Below the pieces are notes generated by a model. That model saw only the letters and a list, made by a program, of their open reading frames with translations, did not search any database and was not told where the DNA came from. From the NCBI RefSeq assembly GCF_040784935.1, contig NZ_CP160680.1, positions 1,231,501-1,295,500 on the forward strand: a stretch of 64,000 bases of DNA. Direction: 5' to 3'. The DNA comes from Lewinella sp. LCG006 (lineage in GTDB: Bacteria > Bacteroidota > Bacteroidia > Chitinophagales > Saprospiraceae). Made by a program: the position numbers and the translations under genes. This document shows positions 9,401 through 16,680 of this stretch, piece by piece (the stretch's first letter is position 1; every line of letters starts with the position of its first letter).

Positions 9401-9438
9401 GGCAAACCTTACCCGTCAAATCGGTATTTAAGTTATAA
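6418..9438 (+). CDS. Secreted protein with six CHRD repeats and a T9SS sorting domain
   Basis: A 1006-residue secreted protein. A signal peptide ends near AIAQ (19-20). Six tandem CHRD (chordin-type) domains of about 130 residues follow, ending at about 144, 277, 404, 534, 660 and 790. Each shows the same elements: a start like ATLSGRQEV or APLTGTQEIP, GGAHLHIAxAGxNG, a YVNIHTxxNxGGELRGQ strand, and a turn leading to the next unit. Then come an Ig/fibronectin-like domain (about 800-905) and a C-terminal type A sorting domain (NVFPTQTTNDPITVEI ... LPAGRYFLVLSS ... VKSVFKL) used for export by the type IX system. CHRD domains occur in extracellular proteins and their ligand in bacteria is unknown. 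A perfect palindrome terminates the gene. Confidence 0.9.
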   Translation: MKNLLLFCLALLLSGAAIAQEIFEATLSGRQEVYAVATSGTGNITAELTGNILVVSGIFSKMSSPFDATVAGGAHLHIAPAGRNGGIAFNLTPILDPDLLGGVFVAATNTFVLSNEQVNQLRAGDFYVNIHTLANGGGELRGQLFPQSDAYYWANLFGNNEVPAIMTEAYGALAFTVTGDQLVATGTFSNLSSALATQIAGGVHLHIASAGSNGDVAIILNPTVEADGLSGTFLATNNTFTLTSEQQTALESGNMYVNIHSANFQGGELRGQVLAPGRTVFRAHLAAANEIPLTTSLASGQLLLTMTDNELIVTGRFGGLEGDIATDIVGGIHLHSAVAGTNGGVEIPLTIDIDADNRGATVEAISNTYPLTPDIEEALLNRGFYVNIHTLANPAGEIRGQVLPECQYVLTAPLTGTQEIPDVSTSAYGMIKLEVSGDRAIASGSFRNLSSALNVAIAGGAHIHAGLPGQTGDVVFLLAPVTDLDLLNGVFRPAANTFTVDADQRAMLRARGMYVNVHSLLNAGGELRGNLMGESANYFFAPLSGVSEAVPVNTAARGMIAMEANAGASVAVGSFANLSSPLATAVAGGAHLHTGFAGQGGPILQVLNVDEPGTSGVFSAVNNRFQLSSGALDTLRERMVYVNIHSTENTGGEIRGQVLPSAQSFFHTTLDGINETMPLAVSGLGGLKLELRDTTLIVTGSFANLAGEFDANIAGGAHLHLAGVGNNGDIAFPLNATLASDNLSGFFTAADNTLELTTEQVASLRADNYYANIHTAAQASGELRGQILPEVNFFPQAGDLLLPTEGELIDIVGEITTAFTVTWLPGTDVDNDSLGYVWQLATDLAFENVIFSTATADETFFATTFGTVDLLLGANGVEVGSNVTLYHRVVVTDGSNADASQPRSVNLNRGLVTGIDQVLAQSVQMNVFPTQTTNDPITVEITSDENRDATLHLTNALGQSLQSIPTGLINGETRFTIDLNRLPAGRYFLVLSSEGQTLPVKSVFKL

Positions 9439-9478
9439 TAGCAACGAAAGTAAGCTACTCCGGTAGTTGCTTTTCCTC

Positions 9479-9512
9479 AGAGGGTAGATGAATACGTATT
9501 CATCTACCCTCT
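9479..9512. terminator. Perfect 34-bp palindrome between convergent genes (bidirectional terminator)
   Basis: AGAGGGTAGATGAATAC at 9479-9495 is followed directly by its exact inverse complement at 9496-9512, then TTTTA. The palindrome has no spacer, so the RNA hairpin must open a few central A-T pairs to form a loop. It ends one base before the stop codon of the LOG gene and 40 nt after the stop of the CHRD gene, so it can end transcription from both sides. Confidence 0.85.
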
Positions 9513-9513
9513 T

Positions 9514-10095
9514 TTAGGTTTGCGAGCTGGTCATCCACTTCTTTTCCTGCGGCGGTTGGTAGTCCTCCATTTGTTGGAGCAACCCTGCGATCGTTTCATC
9601 CACCAGTACCATATCATGATTACTTTTCCGAAGCAGGCCATTGCTGACCATACTTTTCAATAGCCGGATCAGTTCGTCGTAATAACCATCCACGTTCAGA
9701 ATACCGATAGGTTTCTGGTGGAGCCCCAATTGGGCCCAGGTCAGCATTTCAAAGAGTTCTTCCAGAGTACCAAAACCGCCCGGCAGCGCAATCGCACCCG
9801 AGCACAATTCATTCATCCGCTGCTTGCGCGCGTGCATACTTTCCACAACGATCAATTCAGAAAGCCCCGTGTGGGCAATTTCTTTACGCCCCAAAAAACC
9901 GGGGATCACGCCAATCACCTCCCCTCCTTCAGCCAGAGCACCATCGGCCACTGCACCCATCAACCCTACCTGGGCACCTCCGTAAATAACCGTAATCCCA
10001 CGTTGGGCGAGTGTTTTACCCAGCAAGGTAGCTTGCGCAGCATAAATAGGCTTGCTCCCACTGCTGGAGCCACAAAAAACGGTGATGGATTGCAT
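9514..10095 (-). CDS. LOG family protein (putative nucleoside 5'-monophosphate phosphoribohydrolase)
   Basis: A 193-residue Rossmann-fold protein of the LOG/YvdD family, which cleaves the N-glycosidic bond of nucleoside 5'-monophosphates such as AMP or cytokinin nucleotides. Signature motifs are present: CGSSSG near the N-terminus, YGGAQVGLMG (38-47), MHARKQRM (88-95) and PGGFGTLEE (105-113), the last containing the catalytic glutamates. The length is standard for the family. The start is the ATG at 10095, 48 nt before the REP-like array. It was formerly annotated as lysine decarboxylase-like because of the PGGxGT motif; that name is misleading. Confidence 0.95.
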   Translation of the reverse strand: MQSITVFCGSSSGSKPIYAAQATLLGKTLAQRGITVIYGGAQVGLMGAVADGALAEGGEVIGVIPGFLGRKEIAHTGLSELIVVESMHARKQRMNELCSGAIALPGGFGTLEELFEMLTWAQLGLHQKPIGILNVDGYYDELIRLLKSMVSNGLLRKSNHDMVLVDETIAGLLQQMEDYQPPQEKKWMTSSQT

Positions 10096-10140
10096 AAGAC
10101 AAATAGCATAGATGAAAGATGAAACGCTAAGATAGTACGG

Positions 10141-10470
10141 ATGGGAGATTTAGCAGGATTTTTGTCCAAAGGTCGAGTCATGAAAGGACGGAGTAGGTCG
10201 ATGGGGAGGATCAGCGGAATGTCTTCCGCTAGTAGCATCTGGCGTCCTTTCAGGACTTTTAGCGAAGGGCCGAGTCCTGAAAGGACGACATATGCCGAGG
10301 TAGGATGCCAATCCTACCTCATGTATAGATTAGCCCGAGTCTTGAAAAGACGACAGATGCCCGGGTGGGATGTGGATACTCCCCTATGGGAAGAGGATTG
10401 TTGGGGGAGGACAGACGGAATGTCTTCCGCCGATAACGGATGCCCGGGTGGGATGTGAATCCTACCCCAT
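10141..10470. repeat. Left REP-like palindrome array
   Basis: This holds cores at 10177-10189 (variant GTCATGAAAGGAC), 10244-10256 (reverse, GTCCTTTCAGGAC), 10274-10286 (GTCCTGAAAGGAC) and 10339-10351 (GTCTTGAAAAGAC, where the C-G pair has become T-A on both sides). Accessory hairpins lie at 10214-10229 (GCGGAA/TTCCGC), 10297-10320 (GAGGTAGGAT/ATCCTACCTC, perfect), 10416-10429 and 10446-10467. The paired change at 10339 indicates that the stem, not the letters, is conserved. No coding function is seen. Confidence 0.85.
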
Positions 10471-10482
10471 AATGGACTTCAA

Positions 10483-10935
10483 TTAGTCCCAAACATAACG
10501 CTCATCAAAGGAAACTTCATGTTGTTTGAGTAAAGAATAATATTCTGTCTTGAAGTCTTTCTTAGTGTGATGGGCCTTTTGGTTTTGGATATACCTAATG
10601 ACAATACCCACTTGTTTTGGGTTGACGGAGAAGGCTCCATATCCGTTTTGCCAGTAGAATTCATCGAGTGAAGGGTGCTTGCTTTTTATCCACTTAGAAG
10701 AGTTTGCTTTTAGCTTTTGTAGCAGTTCTGCTAATGGAATATTCTTGGAGAGCATCGTTAGAATATGAACGTGGTCTGTATAGCCACCGACAGCCAAAAC
10801 AGGGCAATCTAATGACTTACAGATTCCGCCAAGATAAGCGTGCAGCTCATTTTCAAAATACGGCTGTATTAGAGGCTGCCTGTACTTAGTGCTGAATACA
10901 ATATGAATATAGTTTTTAACGAGAGATTGACCCAT
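10483..10935 (-). CDS. IS200/IS605-family Y1 (RAYT-like) transposase
   Basis: A 150-residue single-domain HUH endonuclease of the Y1 transposase family, which cuts and joins single-stranded DNA at hairpins. The metal-binding HUH pair is His55/His57 (GYTDHVHILTML) and the nucleophile is Tyr115 (VIRYIQNQKAHH). The N-terminus (SLVKNYIHIVFSTKYRQ) and the segment LLQKLKANSSKWIK are typical. The gene is intact, with a 47-nt gap from its start to an AT-rich segment with no accessory TnpB or IscB gene. Its setting between many copies of one hairpin favours a REP-associated (domesticated or REP-mobilising) enzyme over a free IS200 copy, though an IS200 insertion cannot be excluded. Confidence 0.92.
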   Translation of the reverse strand: MGQSLVKNYIHIVFSTKYRQPLIQPYFENELHAYLGGICKSLDCPVLAVGGYTDHVHILTMLSKNIPLAELLQKLKANSSKWIKSKHPSLDEFYWQNGYGAFSVNPKQVGIVIRYIQNQKAHHTKKDFKTEYYSLLKQHEVSFDERYVWD

Positions 10936-11229
10936 AAAACAAGGTTTTTAGAATAATTTTGATAACTACGAATAGATTAAATAGCAACTTAGGACAGTAC
11001 GAGGGCTGTCGTTTGCAGGTATAGTCATTGAAGGCTATCGCTAAGAATTAGCGTTGTTGATGGAAGTGGAACTCCTACTTTTATGGTAAGTTGCCGAGAA
11101 TGACACCTAAGTAGGGATATTGAGTTTGCTAAGATATGTATTTTTAACAAATTAATTATACACACTTTTGAAAAACACGCTCCTGTTTTTCTATTTATGC
11201 GAGGAGATGGACGGGGAGGTCGACGTCTA

Positions 11230-11610
11230 TCGTTCCTTCGGGGGCTAATATATGTCGTCCTTTCAGGACCTTTAACCAAGGGCCGAGTCCTGAAGGGACG
11301 ACAGATACCGGGGTGGGATGCTAGTCCTACCCCATGATATACACTAGCCCACAAGTCCTGAAAGGACGGCAGATGCTCGGGTGGGAGGTGGATACTACCC
11401 TTTGGGAAGAGGATTGTTTGGGAGGGAGGACCGACGGAATATCTTCCGCCGATAACGGATGCCGTCCTTTCAGGACTTTTAGCGAAGGGCCAAGTCCTGA
11501 AAGGACGACAGATACTGGGGTAGGATGCTAGTCCTACCCCATGATATACATTAGCTCGAGTCCTATAAGGACCACAGATACTCGGGTCGGATGTAAATTC
11601 TACACTATGA
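11230..11610. repeat. Right REP-like palindrome array
   Basis: Cores lie at 11257-11269 (reverse), 11287-11299 (GTCCTGAAGGGAC, one G-T wobble), 11355-11367, 11464-11476 (reverse), 11494-11506 and 11560-11572 (loop ATA in place of GAA, stem unchanged). Accessory hairpins: 11310-11333 (GGGGTGGGA/TCCTACCCC), 11435-11448 (CGGAA/TTCCG) and about 11516-11540. The array runs to within 30 nt of the TonB receptor's stop codon. A 200-codon minus-strand frame through it is a translation of the repeats and not a gene. The stretch 10936-11229 between transposase and array is AT-rich with no gene seen. Confidence 0.85.
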
Positions 11611-11639
11611 AGAATGATATTTCTCAACGATGCATCACC

Positions 11640-13919
11640 CTAAAAATACAACACCACTTTCCCGCGCAAGCTAAATGGAGCGCCCGGCGTAAAGTGAATC
11701 TCTTCCACTGCTTCTGTTTCACTGAAAAGGCGGGTTTCTGTAGCGAACTGCGCTTCGTTCCACTCATCGTTGAGTAAATTTTCTGCGCTCAGGCCAACGA
11801 AGTAATTGCGGCCCTGGTAACCCAGGTTGGCATCGAGCAAGAAATACCCCGAAGCCGTGAGGTTATTTGCTTCATCGGCTGGGCGGTCACCAAGCAGGCG
11901 GTAACGCAGAGAAGCTTGCCAACCTTCGGCAGGGCTATAGCTAAGTCCGCCGGTGCTGGTCCAGATGGGCGCCAAAGGAATACGATCAGCTGCTTCGGTT
12001 GTTTTGCTGCGGGCATGGGTGTAGGTAACATTGGCATCAGCAAAAAAAGCTTGGCCTATCTGCCAACGTGCCATGCCTTCCAAACCACGGCGGATGGTTG
12101 CTCCACTCGGTTCCACCACTCCTTCATCCCCCACGTAAACAAACTCTTGTTCCAGATCAAGCTGCCAGGCATTGATTTGCCAGACCAAGCTGCGGCCTGT
12201 TCTAAACAATGCTCCCAGGTCATAACTCACACCAGCAGGCAGGCTGCTCTTAACTTCCTGTTCCAAAATCAAACGGGTGTCATTGGAATGAAAACCTCGG
12301 GCGGCACGAGCATAAAGCTGCCAGCCATTGCTTACCTGGTAGAATAAACTCAATTTAGGACTGAGGATACCGTCGGTCGTTGATAGTTGTTCGTAAGCAG
12401 GCTTCAACTGGTCGAGATACTGAAAGCGGAAACGATCATAACGCAAGCCGGCCTGTAGACGAAGTGCTGGTAACAATTGTAAGTTGGCTTCCCCATAAAC
12501 GGCGGCGTTCAACTCGGTCACATCACCCAATTGCACTTTTTCCAGGGTCGTCGTACGATTACGTGTGTAAGACAACTCATTATCATTGCTACGGTCAAAA
12601 CGCAGCTGCCAGCCCAATTGCGCATTCAAGGGCAAGCCCAAAAACTCGGTTTGTTTGAGCAGTCGGCTACGGTAACCAAACAAATGGCGATCTTCTTTTT
12701 GGCGAATTTGATCACCGTTGACGGGATCTCTTTCAAAGAAGGTAAAATTGGAATAAAGCTCAAAATCGTATTTGCTGTAGAAAAACTGGGTTTCCAATTG
12801 CGTACTCGGATTGAGGATATACTGGTGCTGGATATTGGCATTGATGCGGCTGGTTTGGCCTCCTTCTGTATCGTCAATGGCTCCAAACCTGCTGATCAAT
12901 CCCTGATCAACAGCCCGCTGAGGGATTTGACCACTGGCATCCCAGCGGCTGCTAAAGGCCGAGAAAGTAGCCGTAAGTTTTTGTCGGCCATCGAATGGAT
13001 TATAGTACTTAGCAAGGGTATTGATTCGATAAAAATTCTGAGGTGACTCAAAGTATCCATCCGTAAAAATACCTTCCGAAGCGATATAGGCGCTTGCACT
13101 GTTCTCCCCTCCCAATGGCAAAAGATTGAGTCCGCTCACTAAGCGATAAGTATCAAAACTCCCCGCTTCAGCTTTTGCGAAATTTCTAGCCAGTCGGTTG
13201 GTCGTAGTCATCTCTACAGCACCAGCCGTAGCAAAATTCCCGTCACGGGCAGCATAAGGCCCTTTGCGTAAATCAATGGATTGAATAATCTCAGGGATGA
13301 CGAAATGCAAGTCGGCATAACCTTGTCCGTGGGCATGACTGACCATGTTCACCGGCATCCCGTCTACTTGGATAGCTAAATCAGTGCCGTGGTCGATGTC
13401 AAAACCACGCAGAAAAATCTGCTCAGCTTTACCGCCACCAGCGTGTTGAGCAATAAAGAGTCCGGGCATCATGCGTAAAAGTTCCTGCCCATTGTTGACT
13501 GGCCGCGTCTTGAGGTCGACTTGAGAAATGGTGGCAAAAGGATCAATGGCTTTTGCGCTGATCACCACATCTGGCAAGTTGACATTTTCGGGTTGTAAGT
13601 TGATGCGAAGTGGCTGCGTGCTGTCGTCGGAAACCGTGATATTTTCCAACGTTACGGAGGCATAAGCCAGGTAGCTTACCCTTACCGAATACTGGCCCGC
13701 TGGTAAGCCCATGAAACTAAACACCCCCAACTCATTGGTGTAGGCAGTTTTGTCTTGATCTAGTAATTCTACGGTTGCACCTCCAAGCTCCAACTGGGTT
13801 GTAGCGTCACGAACAATGCCACTGATGGACCCCTTGTGGAGGTTGTTCCCTAAAAGGGAAAAGCTGACAAATGCAAAAAATACTAAGAAAGAGTACGGAA
13901 GGTAGATTGTTTTTTTCAT
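11640..13919 (-). CDS. TonB-dependent outer-membrane receptor with carboxypeptidase-like N-terminal domain
   Basis: A 759-residue receptor. The ATG at 13919 gives a signal peptide (MKKTIYLPYSFLVFFAFVSF); a longer frame start is rejected because it lacks one. The N-terminal beta-sandwich (about 33-110: GIVRDATTQLELGGATVEL ... NELGVFSFMGLPAG) is the regulatory-like domain common in Bacteroidota receptors. A plug follows (about 115-235: LRMMPGLFIAQHAGGG, IFLRGFDIDHGTDLAIQVDG), then a beta-barrel ending SLRGKVVLYF, with an aromatic last residue. A histidine-rich plug segment (MVSHAHGQGYADLHF) hints at metal or metal-chelate binding, but no substrate can be named. There is no SusD partner next to it. 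Confidence 0.93.
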   Translation of the reverse strand: MKKTIYLPYSFLVFFAFVSFSLLGNNLHKGSISGIVRDATTQLELGGATVELLDQDKTAYTNELGVFSFMGLPAGQYSVRVSYLAYASVTLENITVSDDSTQPLRINLQPENVNLPDVVISAKAIDPFATISQVDLKTRPVNNGQELLRMMPGLFIAQHAGGGKAEQIFLRGFDIDHGTDLAIQVDGMPVNMVSHAHGQGYADLHFVIPEIIQSIDLRKGPYAARDGNFATAGAVEMTTTNRLARNFAKAEAGSFDTYRLVSGLNLLPLGGENSASAYIASEGIFTDGYFESPQNFYRINTLAKYYNPFDGRQKLTATFSAFSSRWDASGQIPQRAVDQGLISRFGAIDDTEGGQTSRINANIQHQYILNPSTQLETQFFYSKYDFELYSNFTFFERDPVNGDQIRQKEDRHLFGYRSRLLKQTEFLGLPLNAQLGWQLRFDRSNDNELSYTRNRTTTLEKVQLGDVTELNAAVYGEANLQLLPALRLQAGLRYDRFRFQYLDQLKPAYEQLSTTDGILSPKLSLFYQVSNGWQLYARAARGFHSNDTRLILEQEVKSSLPAGVSYDLGALFRTGRSLVWQINAWQLDLEQEFVYVGDEGVVEPSGATIRRGLEGMARWQIGQAFFADANVTYTHARSKTTEAADRIPLAPIWTSTGGLSYSPAEGWQASLRYRLLGDRPADEANNLTASGYFLLDANLGYQGRNYFVGLSAENLLNDEWNEAQFATETRLFSETEAVEEIHFTPGAPFSLRGKVVLYF

Positions 13920-14083
13920 CAGGTAAAAAATATTTTGGTGTACGTTTTTTAATATATACGCAGCTCTGATGTCCATTGGATGCCCAATCACGCTGAATAT
14001 CGCATTTTGATCCGTGTTTTATCCTATCCGCCTTGGGGGAAATTTTATTTTGGTGCGTTTGCCCTGATCGCCGCACCACAAAA

Positions 14084-14113
14084 TTGGCGGTGAAAGAAAA
14101 TTCCTTATTTTTG
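14084..14113 (+). promoter_or_regulatory. Bacteroidota-type promoter of ftsK
   Basis: TTG at 14084-14086, a 19-nt spacer, then TATTTTTG at 14106-14113 match the -33/-7 consensus of Bacteroidota (TTTG/TAnnTTTG). This gives an untranslated leader of roughly 85 nt before the ATG at 14207. Confidence 0.65.
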
Positions 14114-14206
14114 CTTTTTACTTAGCAAATTGACGGAACTGCTCAAAGCATGCTTTTGCCCTGAGTTGTTCCGCCACATACACCTGGAAGCCGCAGAGGC
14201 ACACCT

Positions 14207-16678
14207 ATGGCGAAGAAGAAGAAAAAAGGTCAGTTAGCATTGAGGTTGGGGCTGAACGACGAACGAATACCAAAGTTGTTTGGCCTGCTTTGTTTGTTTA
14301 TCGCGGCTTATTTATTTGTAGCGTTTTTCTCTTATCTATTCACTTGGCATATTGATCAGAACCTGGTCAAGACAAGGACGGGCTGGGACATTCTCAACAG
14401 TAATGCCGAAATGGCCAACTGGCTGGGGCGCTTAGGTGCCATTACCTCCAATTTTTTCTTTTATTGGTGCTTTGGACTTCCTTCTTTCCTCCTTGTCTAC
14501 CTGTTGTTCAAAATAGGAAACAACCGCATTTTCAGACAGCCTTTCACTACTATAATGCCTACCATCAACTACACGATTGTAGCCATGTTGGTATCGGCGG
14601 TTTTTCTGGAATTCATCACCGGTGCTGCCAATTTCCCGTGGGGAGGAGCCGTGGGCGAAGGTATTGCCGATTGGTTGCAAAATTTTGTCGGCACCATAGG
14701 CTTGTGGTTACTCATCATCGCGGTGGTGATTGGTATGGTCACCTGGCGCACCAATCCCAACTTCAATGAGCTGACCCTTGATAAAATGCTGGAAGAGGTG
14801 GTTGATTACTTTAGCGACCTGACCAGCGGTGCCAGCTTGCGCCGTAAAAAGCGCGATGCTGCAGCAGCAGCACTAGCCAATAAGAACAAGCGCGCACTGG
14901 AAGCCGAAAATGATTTTGAAGACGACTACGGCGATGATCCCGAAGAAGGTGACCTTCCTGCCCTGCCAACCACCTTGCGCCCAGGTGGTAGCCAACTCGC
15001 TTTCGAACTCGCAGAAAAACGCAGAGCCGAAAAACCCTCGACACTCAGCGCCGGGGATTCAGAACTGGAAATTGAAGAAGCCACACCCGGCGCCGGCGGC
15101 GGTACACCTAGCAATCCTACCGGGCAGGCCTTACCTTTCCAGGAAGAAAACGACGATCATTCGGAACCCTACGACCCTACGCTCGACCTATCGACTTACG
15201 AATATCCTAGCGTGCAACTTTTGGAAGATTATTCCCACCAAAAGGTAGAGATTGATCGCGCAGAACTGGAAGCTAATAAGGATCAGATCATTGAAACGCT
15301 GCTTCATTACAAAATCGAAATCACTAAAATCAGGGCAACCATTGGCCCGACGGTGACTTTGTACGAGATTGTCCCTGCTCCCGGTGTACGTATTTCCAAG
15401 ATCAAAAACCTGGAAGACGATATTGCGCTTTCATTATCCGCTCTCGGTATCCGTATCATTGCGCCTATTCCCGGCAAGGGAACCATAGGTATTGAGGTGC
15501 CGAACAAGAATACACAGGTCGTGTCCATGCGGGAAGTGCTCAAGCACGAGAAATTCAAAACGGCCAAGATGGACTTGCCCATCGCGCTGGGTAAAACCAT
15601 CAACAACGAAGTGTTTGTAGCCGACCTGGCCAAAATGCCCCACTTGCTCGTGGCGGGTGCTACCGGACAGGGTAAATCGGTAGGGATCAACGCCATCATC
15701 ATGTCGATTTTGTACAAGAAGCACCCTTCGCAGGTGAAGCTGGTACTGATTGACCCTAAGAAAGTAGAACTCTTTCCCTACAGTAAACTGGAGCATCATT
15801 TCCTCGGTTTCCTCCCCGGACAGGATGAACCCATTACAACCGAAACCAATAAAGTTATTCACACCCTGAACTCGCTCTGTATTGAGATGGACCAGCGGTA
15901 TGATTTGCTGAAGAAGGCCTCTGCGCGTAACATCAAGGAATACAACGAGAAATTTGTCGCCCGCCGCTTAAATCCGGAGAAAGGACACCGCTTCCTACCG
16001 TTCATCGTGCTGGTAATTGACGAATTTGCTGACCTCATCATGACGGCTGGCAAGGAAGTAGAACTGCCCATCGGTCGACTGGCACAGTTGGCGCGCGCGA
16101 TTGGTATTCACCTGGTGATTGCTACCCAGCGCCCATCGGTCAACATCATCACCGGTGTAATCAAAGCCAACTTCCCCGCGCGGATTGCCTACAAAGTAAC
16201 GGCGAAAGTGGACTCTCGAACCATTCTTGATGGTGGTGGTGCGGATCAGCTTATCGGCCGTGGAGACATGCTACTGAGCGTTGGTGGAGAAATGGTACGT
16301 ATCCAAGGTGCCTTCATTGATACCCCAGAAGTGGAGCGCGTCATTGATTTTATTGGCAATCAGCAGGGATACCCAGAGCCTTACCTGCTGCCAGAATTTC
16401 ATGGTGATGAAGACATGCAGGGATCAGCCATCCTTTCCTACCGCGACCTTGACGAAATGTTTGAAGATGCTGCGCGCCTGATTGTCACCCAACAGCACGG
16501 TTCTACCTCTATGATCCAACGCCGCCTGAAGCTGGGTTACAACCGAGCTGGCCGAATTATGGATCAGCTGGAAGCTACCGGGATTGTGGGGCCATCAGAA
16601 GGTTCCAAGGCAAGAGAAGTGCTTGTTTACGACGAAATTGAACTGGAACGCTATTTGACGGATTTGCGGAATAAGTAA
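14207..16678 (+). CDS. ftsK: DNA translocase FtsK
   Basis: An 823-residue chromosome-segregation motor at the division septum. A basic start (MAKKKKKG) precedes four to five membrane segments within residues 20-185. A low-complexity acidic linker (about 190-330) leads to the motor: an alpha domain (LLHYKIEITKIRATIGPTVT), Walker A GATGQGKS (about 484-491), IDPKKVELFPY, Walker B FIVLVIDEFADLIM, and TQRPSVNIITGVIKANFPARIA. The C-terminal winged helix (QQHGSTSMIQRRLKLGYNRAGRI) is the gamma domain that reads polar DNA motifs and contacts XerD in better-studied FtsK. The linker is short, as usual for Bacteroidota. It is convergent with the next gene, 2 nt between stops. Confidence 0.97.
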   Translation: MAKKKKKGQLALRLGLNDERIPKLFGLLCLFIAAYLFVAFFSYLFTWHIDQNLVKTRTGWDILNSNAEMANWLGRLGAITSNFFFYWCFGLPSFLLVYLLFKIGNNRIFRQPFTTIMPTINYTIVAMLVSAVFLEFITGAANFPWGGAVGEGIADWLQNFVGTIGLWLLIIAVVIGMVTWRTNPNFNELTLDKMLEEVVDYFSDLTSGASLRRKKRDAAAAALANKNKRALEAENDFEDDYGDDPEEGDLPALPTTLRPGGSQLAFELAEKRRAEKPSTLSAGDSELEIEEATPGAGGGTPSNPTGQALPFQEENDDHSEPYDPTLDLSTYEYPSVQLLEDYSHQKVEIDRAELEANKDQIIETLLHYKIEITKIRATIGPTVTLYEIVPAPGVRISKIKNLEDDIALSLSALGIRIIAPIPGKGTIGIEVPNKNTQVVSMREVLKHEKFKTAKMDLPIALGKTINNEVFVADLAKMPHLLVAGATGQGKSVGINAIIMSILYKKHPSQVKLVLIDPKKVELFPYSKLEHHFLGFLPGQDEPITTETNKVIHTLNSLCIEMDQRYDLLKKASARNIKEYNEKFVARRLNPEKGHRFLPFIVLVIDEFADLIMTAGKEVELPIGRLAQLARAIGIHLVIATQRPSVNIITGVIKANFPARIAYKVTAKVDSRTILDGGGADQLIGRGDMLLSVGGEMVRIQGAFIDTPEVERVIDFIGNQQGYPEPYLLPEFHGDEDMQGSAILSYRDLDEMFEDAARLIVTQQHGSTSMIQRRLKLGYNRAGRIMDQLEATGIVGPSEGSKAREVLVYDEIELERYLTDLRNK

Positions 16679-16680
16679 GA

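Larger units (their letters stand above)
10141..11610. mobile_element. REP/RAYT island: Y1 transposase flanked by two palindrome arrays
   Basis: A 1.5-kb unit with a TnpA-like gene (10483-10935) between arrays of the same hairpin unit. Counting the 13-nt core GTCCT-NNN-AGGAC and close variants gives four copies on the left (10177, 10244, 10274, 10339) and six on the right (11257, 11287, 11355, 11464, 11494, 11560). Three pairs stand back to back, 17 nt apart (10244/10274, 11257/11287, 11464/11494), the layout of paired REPs. Two further hairpin types recur in both arrays: CGGAA-TGTC-TTCCG and GGGTGGGAT/ATCCTACCC. This matches a REP-associated tyrosine transposase with its palindromes. Confidence 0.85.

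Noticed and set aside
10141-11610. CRISPR-like array
   Set aside because: Repeats are hairpins in both orientations with variable spacing; spacers are not of uniform length and no cas gene is present.
11025-11627. 200-codon minus-strand open frame through the right REP array
   Set aside because: Its protein is a translation of the repeats (recurring P-S-I-C-R-P-F-R-T motifs) and has no independent support as a gene.
14811-15248. Additional genes inside ftsK on either strand
   Set aside because: These frames coincide with the low-complexity linker of FtsK, where the reading frame of FtsK itself is well supported at both ends.
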